Shown here piece after piece: positions 24,490 to 37,378 of a stretch of DNA of 64,000 nt. How positions within the stretch are numbered: the first letter of the stretch is position 1; every line of letters begins with the position of its first letter. The position numbers were made by a program, and so were the translations under genes. The DNA lies in the NCBI GenBank assembly GCA_004802705.1, contig SGPL01000113.1, forward strand, positions 1 to 64,000, written 5' to 3'. Below the pieces are notes generated by a model. That model searched no databases. It was given only the letters and a program-made list of their open reading frames with translations, and had not been told where the DNA came from. This stretch comes from Bondarzewia mesenterica (taxonomy: Eukaryota > Basidiomycota > Agaricomycetes > Russulales > Bondarzewiaceae).

Positions 24490-26443
24490 CTAAATGGCAG
24501 AAACCTCATCACCCTCCACTTCGAACCCGCAACAAAAAGTTTCTCGGTCCATCAAAATCAGCCCCTTCCCGTCAGGCGCCCATTTCACATCCCTTGTGTC
24601 AAATGTCTCTGAAACAAGACAACGAGTGTGAGCAAGCGCCTCGTAATCATTGCAGACAACTCAGTGAAACTCACTTGCGGGCACACCGACACACTCCGCC
24701 ATTTCCTCTTCACCGCTATCTCCGACCCACTCATCGCTCCAAAGATACAGTGCCCGTGTCCCGCAACACGCCACAAGGCTTCCTTTCCGCACGGGGTTCC
24801 ATCTCGCTTGCAAGACGGGGCGCGTGTGGGTCAGTACGCTTCGCAGGGTCGGGGCAAAGGGCTCATTGGCCGCAGGAAATGAGAACAAGTGCACGGCCGT
24901 GGGTGCATTCTCTGCGTGTTATAAGATTGTCAGGATGACGCTGACACGACCGGTATGATGGAAAGCGGACCGAAACGGGCAAGCAATAGGGTGCCCGTCT
25001 TGTTAAACTCTATTTGGGCGACTCCACTCTTGGGATTAGGCTTAGAAGGGTCCGTGCGGATTTGAGGTAGAGGTTGAGGGCCCCGGAGCCGTTCATCTGC
25101 CATAAATAAGTGTCAATGAAATGAACGAGCTAAGGAAATGCTATGTACATGATAGAAAACCGCGTCCCTCTGTAGCCTCAATCCAATTGAGGGGCTCTCT
25201 CCACACCGTCTATGGACATAAGTAAGTTTAGCGGATTGGGTTGTTGACCGTATTAACAGCTTACCACACCGGGAGGGATGCGGGTGCCCAGTTCCAATGT
25301 CGCTACTCTTGACCAAGTGAATTGTTCTAAGATATGGATCTATCATACCATCTGATCAAAGGCAAAGAATTACGAGAACTGACAAACAAACCTTATCGTC
25401 CCAACCACCCACGGCAAGAAAAATCCCAGATGGATGCCAGGCCACATTGCGGACTCCGAAACCCGGATCTGGGTCGGGAGAAAATGCCCCTAAAAGGTCG
25501 CCTGCTAGAGATAATATGTAAAGTTTGTACTGCCGTCGCGAAGGTCATCATTGATACGAGAGTGCACATGGCGGACATACCTCAAGAGGACCTTCCCACA
25601 CTGCAAGATGGTTCCCTGTCGGTGAGAGCGACATGGAAGACATGGAGGACGTCGGTAGCGGATAATGCTTTGTGCGGATCATCGAGGGGTTGTTGGTATT
25701 GTAGCAAAAAGATATGACTTACCCTCGCCAATTTGAACGCGTCCGCTGTATCGTAGACTCCCAATGTGTCTTTCGACTTGTGCCGCTCAGCGAGCACAAA
25801 GTATCGACCATCAGACCTGAAAGCGTAGCCTGCATAGATGAGCGATTCGATGGAAGAAACGACATGATAAGAATACAGTACCTTTGTCGGGATGTAGGGG
25901 GTATTGTATGTATGTTGCGGCACTGGTTTCTAGGGACCACACAGACACCCTCAACTGAAGATCTGAGCATCAGGACAAAACAGGGAAAAAGGCACGTGTT
26001 AGAGTAGGAATACTGACGGCCCACTCAGAGAAGCACACAACATGTCTCCCATCCGGTGCCCATTCTGCCTTGACGAGGCCTTCCGCCCCCGCGTCGATTC
26101 TCGCCCGCCACCCCTCGTCACGCATCTGAAATACATGGACCGTTCCTGCCTTTGCGCATGCCGCCAAAATATATTCTGAGTCGCATGACCATCCGATGTG
26201 TGATATTGTAGACGCGCTTGCGAGGGCTGCGTTATCAGCAGCTTGGACGCGACGCGACGACGAAGCGGCGAGCGCGTTGGCGGTGGCTGAAGGCGCGGAG
26301 TCAACGAGCCAGGATCGCGCGATCTGAAAAGTGTCGGCGCGACGGACGATGATGCGGTCTGCTACTGCGGTGAGGAGGAAGTGTGCGCCTGCGCTGAAGG
26401 AGACAAGGCCTCCTGTTTGCTTGTAAATTTCGGTGAAGTCCAT
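24490..26443 (-). CDS. WRAP73: WRAP73/WDR8-type WD40 protein
   Basis: WD-repeat protein of the WRAP73 family, which acts with MT-minus-end/centrosome or spindle-pole factors in animals and fission yeast. About eight to nine exons on the minus strand. Seen: start MDFTEIYKQTGGLVSFSAGAHFLLTAV, then RRADTFQIARSW, ISHIGWSCDSEYILAAC, VHVFQMRDEGWRARIDAGAEGLVKAEWAPDGRHVVCFSEW, LRVSVWSLETS, YAFRSDGRYFVLAERHKSKDTLGVYD, LAVWEGPLEYKLYI, GVRNVAWHPSGIFLAVGGWDDK, IHILEQFTWSRVATLELG, and the C-terminal blade DVKWAPDGKGLILMDRETFCCGFEVE. The wording W(S/A)PDGRH, LAVW...EYK and VAW.PSG.FLAVG is specific to WRAP73. The start at 26443 is preferred over an in-frame Met at 26476 because it aligns with the family start. 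Confidence 0.88.
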
Positions 26444-26873
26444 CGCAGAGTTTACTGACCACGATAAGTTAAACAAATTAACTTAATTTGTAATCAGTCT
26501 AAAATTAGCTGTGAACGCGACTTTGCAAAGTCCCACGCGACTCGTAGCATATAACTACCGCCGTATTTTGCAATGCATCGCCCAAGCGCTGTGTCCAAAC
26601 ACACACAGACCCATAGCTTTGTCACTCTTGAAATGATTCCCCGACTCTTCGGTATATGGTTTTGTGGCCTTTGTCGTGAATCATCGCGAGGGGGCCGTCG
26701 AAACTCCTGTTGAGAATTACTGCTGAGTCTGTCATTAATTACTGGACGACCGCGGTACGCGCGGTGTGTCATCCGGAATTGATGACTGAGATTATAGACC
26801 CATCCATGGCAGCCGCGTTATATATCCTCGAGTACGTCTGGTAATGATATCCCCGCGCGTTCATTCCCTCATA
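26444..26873. promoter_or_regulatory. Divergent promoter WRAP73 / MFS transporter
   Basis: 430 bases. A TTATATATC TATA-like box lies at 26818-26826, about 50 bases upstream of the transporter ATG at 26874. No other element recognised. Confidence 0.55.
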
Positions 26874-29188
26874 ATGGCTTCCCTTCCCCCCAGCCATACA
26901 TCGACCGTCATCGAGGAAGGACCTCAGGTTGCCATCATAACAGAATCCAAGGATGCAGACAAACAGTCCATCACAGCGTTCGCCTTTCCTGAAAATGACG
27001 ATCAGGATCCATTTCTTGTTAGGTTCGACCCGGATGATCCACAAAACCCATTTGTACTTTTTTTTTCGTCCTACCCTGTGCCTGTCCTGCTCTGATCTTC
27101 CACTCTGATATCGCAGAACTTGCCCACATGGCGAAAGTGGTACCTCACAGTCGTAAGCGGCATCCTCGTTTTTAACGCGTTCGTCGCCTTCTTTCGTGCT
27201 TGTTTAGTTATGAGTAGCTGATGTCCTTCCTCAACTTCACAGAACGTTTGCCAGCGCTGCCCCGTCTGGCGTGCTGGGTCAGATGATCGAGGAGTTTGGT
27301 ATGGGCACCGAAGTAGCTACACTTGCTATATCATTATTTATTGCGGGGTGAGTAGATAAATTGATCAGTCAGATTGATTTCAAGCCTTCTGAATCCTGAT
27401 TTAGGTATTGTCTAGGCCCCCTTGCCTGGGGACCTCTATCTGAACAGGTCCGTGATTCATGAGCAAAATTTGCTTTCGTCCCAATTTTCTGACCCTTTTG
27501 TCTATCTAGATTGGCAGGAGGCCCATTTTCCTCGTTTCATTTCTTTTTTACACGGTTTGTACACTTCAACAGCAGTTCAGGGCATTTTCATACATTTTGT
27601 TGACTGCAATTTTCAGGGCTTCCAAGTCGGATGTGCATTATCGCGAAATACTGCTTCGATCCTGGTCTTCCGATTACTTGGTGGCTGTTTCGCTGCTGCG
27701 CCATTGACCAACAGCGGGTAATTCCCCCTCCCTTTCTCACCTTTTTTTTTTGAAACTCACCAGACAGTTTATTGTAGCGGTCTTGTCAGCGACATATGGG
27801 ATGCGAAAACCCGCGGCAAGGCTATGGTGCTCTTCGCCGTTTCGCCCTTTGCGGGTCCTGCCATTGGACCTGTGGTCTCTGGATGGATTAATGTAGGCGG
27901 TGCATCGTGGCGCTGGCTTTTTTGGGTGCTAACCATGTTTGTGAGTAACACAGTTCGCCATCTTATACCTACCCAAACTTGACTTGTGAGTAGGCCGGGG
28001 CATGCCTTGTCTTGGTATTTTTCACCGTTCCGGAGACATATGCGCCAGCTCTTTTGGTCCAAAAGGCCAAAGAGCTCCGCGAAGCGACTAAGGACGATCG
28101 GTACTATGCACCTTTAGATTCCAAGATTTCGTTAGCCCGACAGATGGAGAACATCTTGGCCAAACCGTTCAAGATATTGTTCCGAGAGCCCATGCTGATT
28201 GCGATAACTGTTTACATGAGTGTAAGGCCTCAATATGCTGTCTCGGAGTATTCAAAATTCACACATAATCCTTGCAGTTCATGTATGGTTGCTTGTACCT
28301 CCTCTTTGAAGCCTACCCCATAGTTTTCACTGAGGGTCACCACATGAACGAAGGTGATTTTTCATGTCAGATCTACTATCAATAGTTAGGCTGACACTGA
28401 TGCTAGGCGTATCTGGTCTTATGTACATACCCATCAGCGTGGGTGGTTTCATAGGCGTCATATTGGTGAGTGGTTTTATCAAATTTTTACCTATTCTTAC
28501 TTTGTCCTAATTATCTATTGAATAGTACTTAGCCGTCTTCAATCCTCGCTATGACACAGTTGCCGAACGGCTTGCTCCGCATCTTGTACCCCCAGAAGCT
28601 CGCCTCGAGATGACCATGATCGGAGCACCAATCTTTGCTCTGTCATTCTTCTGGTTCGGGTGGACGTCATACTCTTCTGTATCATTCTGGTCTCCTCTCA
28701 TGGCTGGCGGAGTCATGGGTTTCGGGATCTTCTGCATTTTCGTACGTCTTATACCCCCAACCTTTTTGCAATACATGTCTAACACTCGATTGCGAGTAGC
28801 TTTCGCTCATCAACTACATCATTGACACTTATCTATCCATCGCCGCATCTGCTCTTGCTGCTAACACTGTCATGCGTAGTGTATTCGGCGCCGCCTTCCC
28901 GGTGAGCCCCAAATCGTCTGCTCAACTTTACCACAAGCTTCTGACATAGTTTTATGATAGCTTTTTGCTCGTCAAATGTATGTGGCACTCAATCCTCGAT
29001 GGGCATCAACATTACTGGGCTTCGTTGCGCTTGCCATGACCCCCATCCCTTTTGTTCTCCGGAAGTAAGTGGCGTGCTCCCCTATCCTCACTGTTTTGAT
29101 TCTCATTTCCCATAGATACGGACCAGTGTTGCGGGCAAAGTCAAAGCACGCACCCGACATCCCCAGACCCCAGTTGTCTCCTGCATGA
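26874..29188 (+). CDS. MFS transporter, DHA1 drug/polyamine type
   Basis: Twelve-segment major facilitator of the drug:H+ antiporter-1 group (Tpo/Flr1-like), probably a plasma-membrane exporter; the substrate cannot be read from sequence. About a dozen exons. A hydrophilic N-terminus ([25 protein letters not shown], the family NPKNWP-like motif) leads into TM1; then [49 protein letters not shown] (motif A), [24 protein letters not shown] (motif B/C region), [119 protein letters not shown] and the tail [12 protein letters not shown]. The start at 26874 follows a TATA box by about 50 bases; an upstream in-frame Met at 26844 is possible. Confidence 0.9.
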
Positions 29189-29698
29189 TATGTTGAAGGT
29201 TCTATTGGATGAAATTTTTTGGTCTCATCGACTGATGCATACGCTCATGACTGTCACGACATCTTCATACCATTTACTCATTATACGAACGTTCAAGAAG
29301 AAGGGCATCTGCTCGTATCTTATGATCCTGCAATTACTATTTATTGCTGGCCATTACATCATTAGATTGCATCGTAATATGTTCGTGTTTTCTGGTTCAT
29401 TATATCCTAATACCTATCTTAGACATTGATCGCTGTAACAACTGTCACTATATATCAAGTCATGTTCTTACAGGATGTCGCTGTCGAAAATTCTAGGTTC
29501 CAATGCTGAGGTACACTGTCTTCTCAGGGCGCGAAAGTTTTATCACAGATGCCGATAGCAAGAAAATAAGCTAACGGTGGTTCGGACTCGTGAGATTCGG
29601 CAGTCGATCAGGGACATTTGACAACAAGTATCAACGGAGGCAACACAGATATCACAGCTGCACCGGGACAAGAACTCATAGATGATATATCGGGCATC
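29189..29698. other. Convergent intergenic region, AT-rich
   Basis: About 510 bases between the 3' ends of the MFS transporter and the secreted barrel protein. AT-rich, no supported gene. Confidence 0.5.
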
Positions 29699-30804
29699 TC
29701 AGCAGGATGTTGATTCAATGTCGATTATCAAGTTCCCTTGCTAAAATGGTATATTGATGGTATCAGCATTCAATATTTCGAGCGCATGATACATGCAACT
29801 CACGAAAGATGACAGGAGACCCCTGGCGGTGGTGGCAATGTCAAGAGCGTCGACACCACTTGCTTCGCATGCCTCATCAGGGGCGATGGTCTGTCGGATT
29901 CATAGACTTCAAATCACCGCTCAAACTCCACACTGCCATATTCGACTTACGCCTCCAAATTGGGGAATTTTGCAGTAATTGGCGGGGTGAGTTGCCGGAC
30001 AACTACAAAAATGGTATCCATGTTTGAGACATATTATGAAGTGGAGGCGCGAGGGCACTGACGCATCAATGATCTTCACTTTGATGACATTGCCAGTGCA
30101 CGAGCCGGACGTCTCGCCATCCAAAGAACCAGTGCCTTCAATACAATGGGGTCGGCCATTGGAAACGGCGTTATCACCGCGACATGACTCACATTTGACA
30201 TTGAAGCACTAGCACCCGACAAAACGTTAAGCAAACCAACAAAGACTAGGCTTACTAGATATTACGCACCGTTCCACAAACTTCTTCATCCGGGCATGCC
30301 GCTGGGGATTATAGTTGTGGGCATTATTTAGCCATTCCAATTTGCAGACTGGGGTATACGTACGTCCGGTGCAATCGACGCAACTTCCATGGCCGTTACT
30401 GGGACGGTTGTCTAATGAGTGGAGAGACACTACTCGCAGATGCGGACTTACCATTTGCTTGCATCCTGCGAACCTTCGCATCTCGCGCCGACCCACAGCG
30501 GAGAAAGATCGCTCATAGCAGCGGCGAATATATTGCTGCCTTGGCTATTTGACGGAGAGAAGCCTAGAAGTAAGCAATTGGTCAACTGCTCAGGGTCACC
30601 ACGGCCGTGCTAATACTTGCCAGCACATGCAACACTAGACTGGCTCGAGTACTGTGGAAGACAGCGTGACACACCGTTGAGGATCAAATGGTCAGAACAA
30701 TCGATACTCACATCATTGAACGTTGACACCCCGGAGACAGCATTCACAGTGATGATGCTAGTCAGTAAAGTTAGGGCAGAACCTATAATGACAGAAAGCT
30801 TCAT
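29699..30804 (-). CDS. Small secreted RlpA/expansin-like double-psi beta-barrel protein
   Basis: Eight short exons on the minus strand: 30804-30712, 30651-30621, 30563-30452, 30398-30278, 30208-30063, 30002-29951, 29890-29804, 29740-29699; 227 residues, every phase closes. A clear signal peptide (MKLSVIIGSALTLLTSIITVNA) is followed by GVSTFNDYSSQSSVACAG, AAAMSDLSPLWVGARCEG, ASKCNGHGSCVDCTG, CFNVKCESCRGD, VIKVKIIDACPATHPANYCKIPQFGG, TIAPDEACEASGVDALDIATTARG, and a final NLIIDIESTSC. This matches fungal secreted proteins with a double-psi beta-barrel (expansin/RlpA-like) fold, rich in paired cysteines. The role could be wall loosening or host/substrate interaction; that is inference. Intron 2 (30564-30620) uses a GC donor. 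It is about 420 bases from the end of the MFS gene and convergent with it. Confidence 0.8.
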
Positions 30805-32385
30805 AGTTGCCAGTAGCAAGGTATGATGCCTCTGACGATGGTCTCAGAAGCTTTTCGCTTTAAAGCCAAGGTAGATCGGAAAAAAAATGCCATTGTCGGG
30901 AATGGATAATGTCCAGAGATACACCGAGATCGTAGATTTTCGAGCAACATCGGAGTCGCATGATGATTCAGAACAGAAAATGTTGATCAAGTCTAAGAAT
31001 ACTAGGGTCATCCAGCAACACTGAACCAAGAATGCGGGGATGAAGGAGCACAAAATCAACCACATTTGGTGCGTCGCAGGCAAAAGGTTGAAGCATTCCG
31101 CACAGGAGATTGGGCCGTTCTGTCCAAGGAACTGAACAATTCCAGATATTCGAAAAGCGCAGCACTACGCAGTCATGAGATCAAGGAGGCAATAGACGAG
31201 ATCCGCTGAAGAGGGAAACCGGTGCTGTTCGTTAACGCTTGACATTCAGAAACACCCTCGGCAGCAAAGAAGCAAAGCAGGAACCTGTTGCGCCAACTTT
31301 GAAGGTCTGCTGTCAATGACACTATGGGAATGGGGACCATTCCCGAGGGGCCAAAAGCCAGTCATTCCACTTATGCGCGAATGTTTTGAAATTCGTGGTT
31401 TCCAAAGCACGCGCCCTCAACCACCCCCCTGGTGCGAGCAAAAAAGGTGTTAGTCACATGGGAGGTTTGGGGTGTGCGTGAGTGCGTGCGTGCGAATGAA
31501 TAGGTACATTGATGTTCTGCTAAACTTACATTCGAAGCTGGCAGACTTACAGTTTACCATTAGGCTTGAAACCTGTCCCATACGTGCCGCCGACGCCTCA
31601 GGAGAGGACAATACACTTGTTGTTATTCAAGCATGTCAGCATAGCCTGCAGTAATTTTGATGAAGCTACGGTATACTACCTGATTGCTAGGAATAGCTTG
31701 AAATATCGTAAAGACCTGAAGAAAACGAATCGGCAGCTCGAATCGAAGGAGTGACGGAAAACCCATCAAGGGCATTCAACGATATCTGTTGCAATATCAT
31801 CTCTCTTGGAAGAGTCGGACTGCATGAATAGACCTAAATAACTGCAAATCAGAACATCATCACTTCAAAGATACTGACAGGAAAGCCCACCAATATTCAC
31901 TGCAGCTTTGAGGAATTCACGGAGGATGTGCAAAACCAAAATTCAAATATCTCACGATCACTTGGCATGTGGGGTCAAGCGCCGCGGCAAAGACAGAAAA
32001 CCAAAGATAAGATAAGATCCAAGGGCGTACCTCCGAGACGTGCAGCGCATGGCTTTTTCTTACTAAACATACACAGCTGCAATGCGACAGTTGAAATCGA
32101 TGAAATCTGTACACGATGCATCAAGATGGTAGCAGGTGGCTTCTAGTGGACTGGCAGCCTGGCCAACAAGGTTGGTGACGGTCGACGGAACGGAATACCA
32201 GTTCTCCGTCGAGACTTGATCATGGGAGCTCAGGAACATCCTTTGCTGAGGCTCCCAGGCTCAACATATGGCGACATTATTGTTCCCAGCATTGGCTCAA
32301 TCCTTCCCCCATTCCCCTTAACATTTCGCAGCAAACTTTGCATTTCGCAGACACTGATCGGTGAACGCCCCTCCTCCCCCTAGCC
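30805..32385. other. 1.6-kb region without a clear gene; coding-like fragments on the minus strand
   Basis: No complete gene could be built. On the minus strand several stretches look coding: LREFLKAAVNIGGLS near 31925-31880, ELPIRFLQVFTIFQAIPSN with VVYRSFIKITAGYADMLE near 31745-31630, and GGTYGTGFKPNGKL near 31598-31555. They lie in the same order and strand and may be exons of an unrecognised or decayed gene. A G/T-rich (GTGCGT)n patch sits at about 31470-31492. Confidence 0.3.
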
Positions 32386-35020
32386 ATGTCATCGCCAATA
32401 GAAATAGACTGGACCAAAGTTGATCAGCCCGACCTCGTTCTCCAACGCTTTCCCAGCCGTCGTTCTGTGGTTTATGGCACAAAGGGTGTCGTTTCGTCTT
32501 CACAGCCCTTGGCTACTGAGGCTGGACTGGAGATCTTGCGAAAGGGAGGCAATGCTGGTATGTAAAACTTTCCTTGGTATAATACGCGATTTATAACGGC
32601 CATTGACATGAAGCGCAGCGGATGCCGCTGTTGCCACCTCTGCGGCTCTCAACGTTACTGAGCCCAGCTGTTGTGGAGTTGGAGGGTGAGATTGGAACTC
32701 ATTCCCTGCTTGCGCTGTCATCTCAACGGTGCTGCCCAGAGATGCATTTTGTTTGTTCTATGACGCCAAGACGAAGACCGTTAAAGCACTCAATGGGTCC
32801 GGACATTCGCCGGCTAAGTTGACCATTGATCATCTGCGCAAGCAGGGTGTTACAGGAAACAAAATACCACAGAACAACCTGAATGCTGTTACCGTTCCAG
32901 GTGGGAGAGTTGATCTACGCAAGCATCCGATATTCATTGTTGTGCAGGTGCCGCTGCTGCATGGGTGGACACTGTAGAGAAGTTTGGCAGCGGTAAAGTC
33001 TCTGTAGCCGATGTGCTTACCCCAGCGATAAGGCTGGCTGAAGAAGGGTATGTCCTTGATACATCATAGTACATCACTTTGCTAACGCCGTGCAGGGTTC
33101 CAGTGTCAGAAATTCACAGCCACGCGGTAACTTCATCCCTTGGTCTTTTTTGCCCATCCTTTACTAAATACCAAATCAACCATTAGTGGCAGCGTTCTGA
33201 AACCCTAATTAAGAATGCCTCGCCAAATGCAGACGAGATGCTGCTGAATGGCAGAGCTCCCCTACCGGGCCAGGTTGTAAAGCTGCCGAATCTTGCAAAG
33301 ACCTTTCGCTCACTTGCGGAGAACGGGAAGGACGGTTTCTACAAAGGGCGCGTTGCGGAAGCCATCGTCGAACTGATTCAGAGCAAGGGTGGGGTAATGG
33401 AACTCGAGGATCTCGCGAAACATGAGACCACGTTCGTGGAGCCCATCAAGTATACTTATGCAGGAGAGGTTACGGTGTATGAGGTCAGTACGTCTGGCAT
33501 ACGGTGCACGAAATGTCAATTTGAAACAGATCCGATAGTGCCCTCCAAATGGTCAAGGTAGGATCGATACGATCATTCGTGTGCGTTGCATACCTCCTTG
33601 CTGATAGGCGTTAAGGCATCACTGCTCTCCTGGCTCTTGGTATTCTGGAACAGATCCAAGAACAAGGAAAGGTCGGGAACCTGATAGAGATGGAACATAA
33701 TTCTGTCCAATACCTTCATACACTAGTGGAAGCTCTGAGGCTTGCGTTTGCTGGTACGTTCTATTGCGCAGCACCGGTCATGTCAAGTTCTCAACAAACT
33801 TTCTCGATCAACAGATAGCCAGTACCATGTGGCTGATCCGGACTTCAAAACTATCCCTGTAGACAAGCTTTTGAGCAAGGTAGGTCTCTCGCCTTTGCAC
33901 TGACTGCTCAGAACCGCTAATGGCTTTCAGGAATATCTCGCCTCGCGAGCAGCATTATTCGATCCCAGCAAAACTAATCCGGAGGTTGTCCATGTGTGTC
34001 TTGTCGTCGTTCTGAATCAAATAGATTATGACACCCTGAAATATCTCACGTGACAAGGGTAACCCCATACATTCTTCAGACACCGTCTACTTCTCAGGCA
34101 AGTATCGGTAATGATATTATGGGCTTGGCTTGACGTAGCGTCTCTTCGACAGTGACGGATCAGTGGGGGAATGCATGCAGTTACATTCAGAGCAATTATG
34201 CTGGTGAGTCGGTCTCCATCCTCACCTTCCTACCATTGCCTCACAGTATTATTTGTGTACAGGCTTCGGGACAGGAGGTGATTGAGACAGGCTTTCTGAA
34301 TTTGTCATCTGATACGCATATCGTTTGCAGCCGTGCCGAAAGGTTGTGGATTCACCCTTCAGAATCGTGGCTCAGGGTTCACACTTCGAGAAAATCACCC
34401 CAATGCAGTTCAGGTCGGTACTTCTCCACTGTTCTTCCTTGATAAATATCGATTGTGTGTCCAGGGAGGCAAACGGCCATATCACACCATCATTCCCGCT
34501 CTTGCAACTCGCGGGGACGATCTATTTCTCTCCTACGGTGTCATGGGCGGATTCATGCAGGTGAGTTGTCTATCCTTATTGGTCATATAAATGACCACCA
34601 CCGATCGTACATGAAAGCCCCAAGGCCATGTTCAAGTGCTCCTAAACGTACTTCGTGGATTTTCACCACAAGCCGCACTCGACGCCCCACGTTTCTGTAT
34701 CTCCGCAGGCAGTCCAGACACACAGACGCAGTCAACAGGTGAGGCCGGTGACATCAACAGCGAAGTGTATTTCGAGGAGGGTATTCCTGTTGAAACAGTC
34801 GAGAAGCTCCATCGTGCGTGCAATCCACGACTTGCCTTGAGATGATATGCTAATTATGTCTACAGGAATGGGCCACGACGCGCGGACAGTCACTGGATTT
34901 GGGCGTGCTATGTTTGGGCGTGGACAGATTATCCAGAAGATCAACGATCAGTCAGGTCAGACCGTGTGGGCTGCTGGGTCTGATTTGCGTGCAGATGGTC
35001 ATGCTGCTGCACAGATTTGA
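32386..35020 (+). CDS. Gamma-glutamyltransferase (YwrD-like branch)
   Basis: N-terminal-nucleophile hydrolase acting on glutathione and gamma-glutamyl compounds. About thirteen exons. Seen: [163 protein letters not shown], then the autocleavage/nucleophile region [31 protein letters not shown] (the Thr of DTVYF is the expected nucleophile), [46 protein letters not shown] and DAPRF. There is no N-terminal signal peptide or membrane anchor, unlike secretory GGTs, so a cytosolic YwrD-like enzyme is likely. The intron within the nucleophile-side exon (34098-34152) has a GC donor (CAG|GCAAGT). Confidence 0.92.
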
Positions 35021-35318
35021 TGTTGAGGCGGTCGAAGGAAGGTAGCACGTTTTGCTTGTATTCCTGAAATAGGTGGCTACTTGACTAACGACATCGACTG
35101 TGACAATGGAACGCCGACTGGTAATATTGAGCATACAAGGTAGTCTCATACCAAGACTCTCGCGTTACGAGAGGGTTTGGTCCGAACCTAGCATACAAGG
35201 CACTAAACACGAGATTATGTCGAGAAGTAGATTAGCTTCTATCGATCCATTTGGTCCACAGGAGACAATGGCATCAAGAGATAAAATGAAAGTTGGAATA
35301 GGGTGTTGGCATACAGCC

Positions 35319-37040
35319 TCACATCCTCTTTTGCCGCTCGGTCCCAACTACAAACACGGATGTTTCAATAAGCCCAATAGTGCTTTAATCTTCAATTGGA
35401 GACTTACTCATCTGTCGTCGCCTGTATTCCCTCAGATCTTTTGTCCGATCCGGTCCTTGAATCTTACCCCAGCCAGCAAGCGGCACAACTATTGCTGTTG
35501 CATTATCATCGGAACCCATCTCCTCTGCAAAAGAAAGGATGCGGCCCGCAGCAGTTTTTGGATCAGGTGCATCGCGCGCGAGATCGACAGCTTCGTCATC
35601 TGAAACAACAGACGAGATGCCATCAGATATTAGGACCATGTAGGCCCATTTGGATCCTGAGGAGTGGGTCAAGCTAATGAAGGTCTGCTTGTTATGGACT
35701 GCGAAAACAAGACTAGCCTTCAATAATCCTAGTTCGGATGTCTGGTTCTGGCGTAACGCCAAACGGTTTCCACTTCAGGTCACCGAGACTGGAAGCGTAG
35801 TGAATACGAGATCTGCGTCAGAGATAATCGTGGTGTTTACCTCCTCGTATTTTGCAACGCTCCCATCCAGCTAGTTTATGATCAATGATCAGCAGCGCAT
35901 AGAAAAATAACGACCCGCATACCGTGCATCGCCAAATGAATCTGTAATCACACCCGTGCCCATCATACGTCTCAGTCGAATTGATTCGATGCGCCCATCC
36001 ACACGATGATTCTCGGTCATTGGAAGGACCTTTCCACGGTCTGTTGAACATAACAGAACCCTTGTGTCGCTATGCATAATGTTCAGTTTCGCAACAAACT
36101 GTGAATCGCAGATAGACATACCCAACATGGGCTACGGTCAAAGCCAGCTTTTGTGAGGAAAAGAAAGGAGTAGAAGGGGTATCCAATGAGTGTAAGATTG
36201 CGACCGAGGCGGTAGAGCCGGATGTTTTTGCCAAAGGTTCTTCTATGAGATTCCGGTCGACCTGAATCGGTGACATACATTAGTAAATCATGCATATTTA
36301 CATATGGGTACATGCCTGGAAAAAAGTGAGCGTCGCACGAGCATGGAGATCCATTTCTTTTCCGTGGTTGACAGATGGATGTATCCACGGTTTCATATGG
36401 CCTCCATCGAAGCGCTTGAAATAGCCACCAATCTCTCTGATCCAAGCATACATTTCGGGTATCTGAGACTTTTGAGCAGATTCGAAGAGACCATGCAACT
36501 CCTGACGTAGATATTGAGAAACGGTCGACCCGCCATGACTATGCTGCGTTGGAACAGGAGTTCAAAATGGAACGAGACTGGCTAACGCTCACCCGTCGTA
36601 AATTCCAACGAAAACTACTTCTCTGTTAAGTGGCCCACCCACAGGATCCGGTTTCCAGTCTACACCATGGTGATTTTTAAGAGTGAGGCGAAGTTCCTCT
36701 GGATTTAACGATAGTGTCGCGAATGAGTAGAAATCTTCTTGGTTCCTAAAGAGAGCGAATAAATTTGAGTTCTGACAATCTGCAAGGTAGACCGGGTCTG
36801 ATACATACGCTCGATCGCCACGCGAATTGGCGACACCGATTATTCCGGGAGAATAGAGAGGTATGCGGACAACACCACCTAACGATTGCTCAATGTACTA
36901 CCGTGTCAATGATACAAAAAAGACGTACCGGGAGTTGCATATCGTGCATAATCATGGTAAGCAGCTACATGGATTATTGAAGGTGTGCTAGCTTTGCAGC
37001 GATGACAGGACTGAAAACAGCGTAAAAAGCGAAGAGCCAT
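35319..37040 (-). CDS. PP2C-type Ser/Thr phosphatase, probably mitochondrial
   Basis: Metal-dependent protein phosphatase (PPM family). Exons on the minus strand start at 37040 with MALRFLRCFQSCHRCKAS, an Arg/Cys-rich presequence-like stretch compatible with mitochondrial import. Exon 1 runs to 36929. Then GGVVRIPLYSPGIIGVANSRGDRA, NQEDFYSFATLSLNPEELRLTL, VVFVGIYDGHGGSTVSQYLRQEL (metal-binding DGHGG), TSGSTASVAILHS, ALTVAHVGDTRVLLC (second motif), a WMGAL/LGDLKWKPFGVTPEP segment, YMVLISDGISSVVSDDEAVDL (metal-binding DG) and MGSDDNATAIVVPLAGW (last metal-site DN). The tail reads EYRRRQMIGTERQKRM after a final short intron. The closest known types are the yeast Ptc5/Ptc6 mitochondrial phosphatases, but I cannot choose between them. 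It is divergent from VPS20. Confidence 0.87.
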
Positions 37041-37378
37041 TGGAAACGGATTTGCCCGAGAGAGGCCTGCATCGCCTAGTAGGATGACACGGAAAAAGAG
37101 CCTTGTTTAGTCAGGCCTTCCAATGCCTCAAGCCTCGACGGACAGCGTGGAAGATATCTGAAATCCGGTGCAGGATTGAACGAGTTGTAAGTTGGTGAGC
37201 TGTGTGCATCCGGCGGCTTCTATATGTAATTGCCGGGCCGGACCCTGCCGGACCATCAGTCTCTATGCGCGGCGGGTCTATGCTGCTCCTCCACTAATAC
37301 ACGAATTCATCGCACTTTATCAATCTCTGAAGCTTGTCTGAACATCGTCCCTTTTTATGCTCTCGCATATATAATAGA
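37041..37378. promoter_or_regulatory. Divergent promoter PP2C / VPS20
   Basis: 338 bases between the two start codons. A CATATATAATAG TATA-like stretch lies at about 37366-37377, directly upstream of the VPS20 ATG and so too close for a classic TATA position. No other element recognised. Confidence 0.5.

Noticed and set aside
30805..32385. Retrotransposon or transposon in the gene-poor gap
   Set aside because: No terminal repeats, reverse transcriptase, integrase or transposase motif could be read on either strand.
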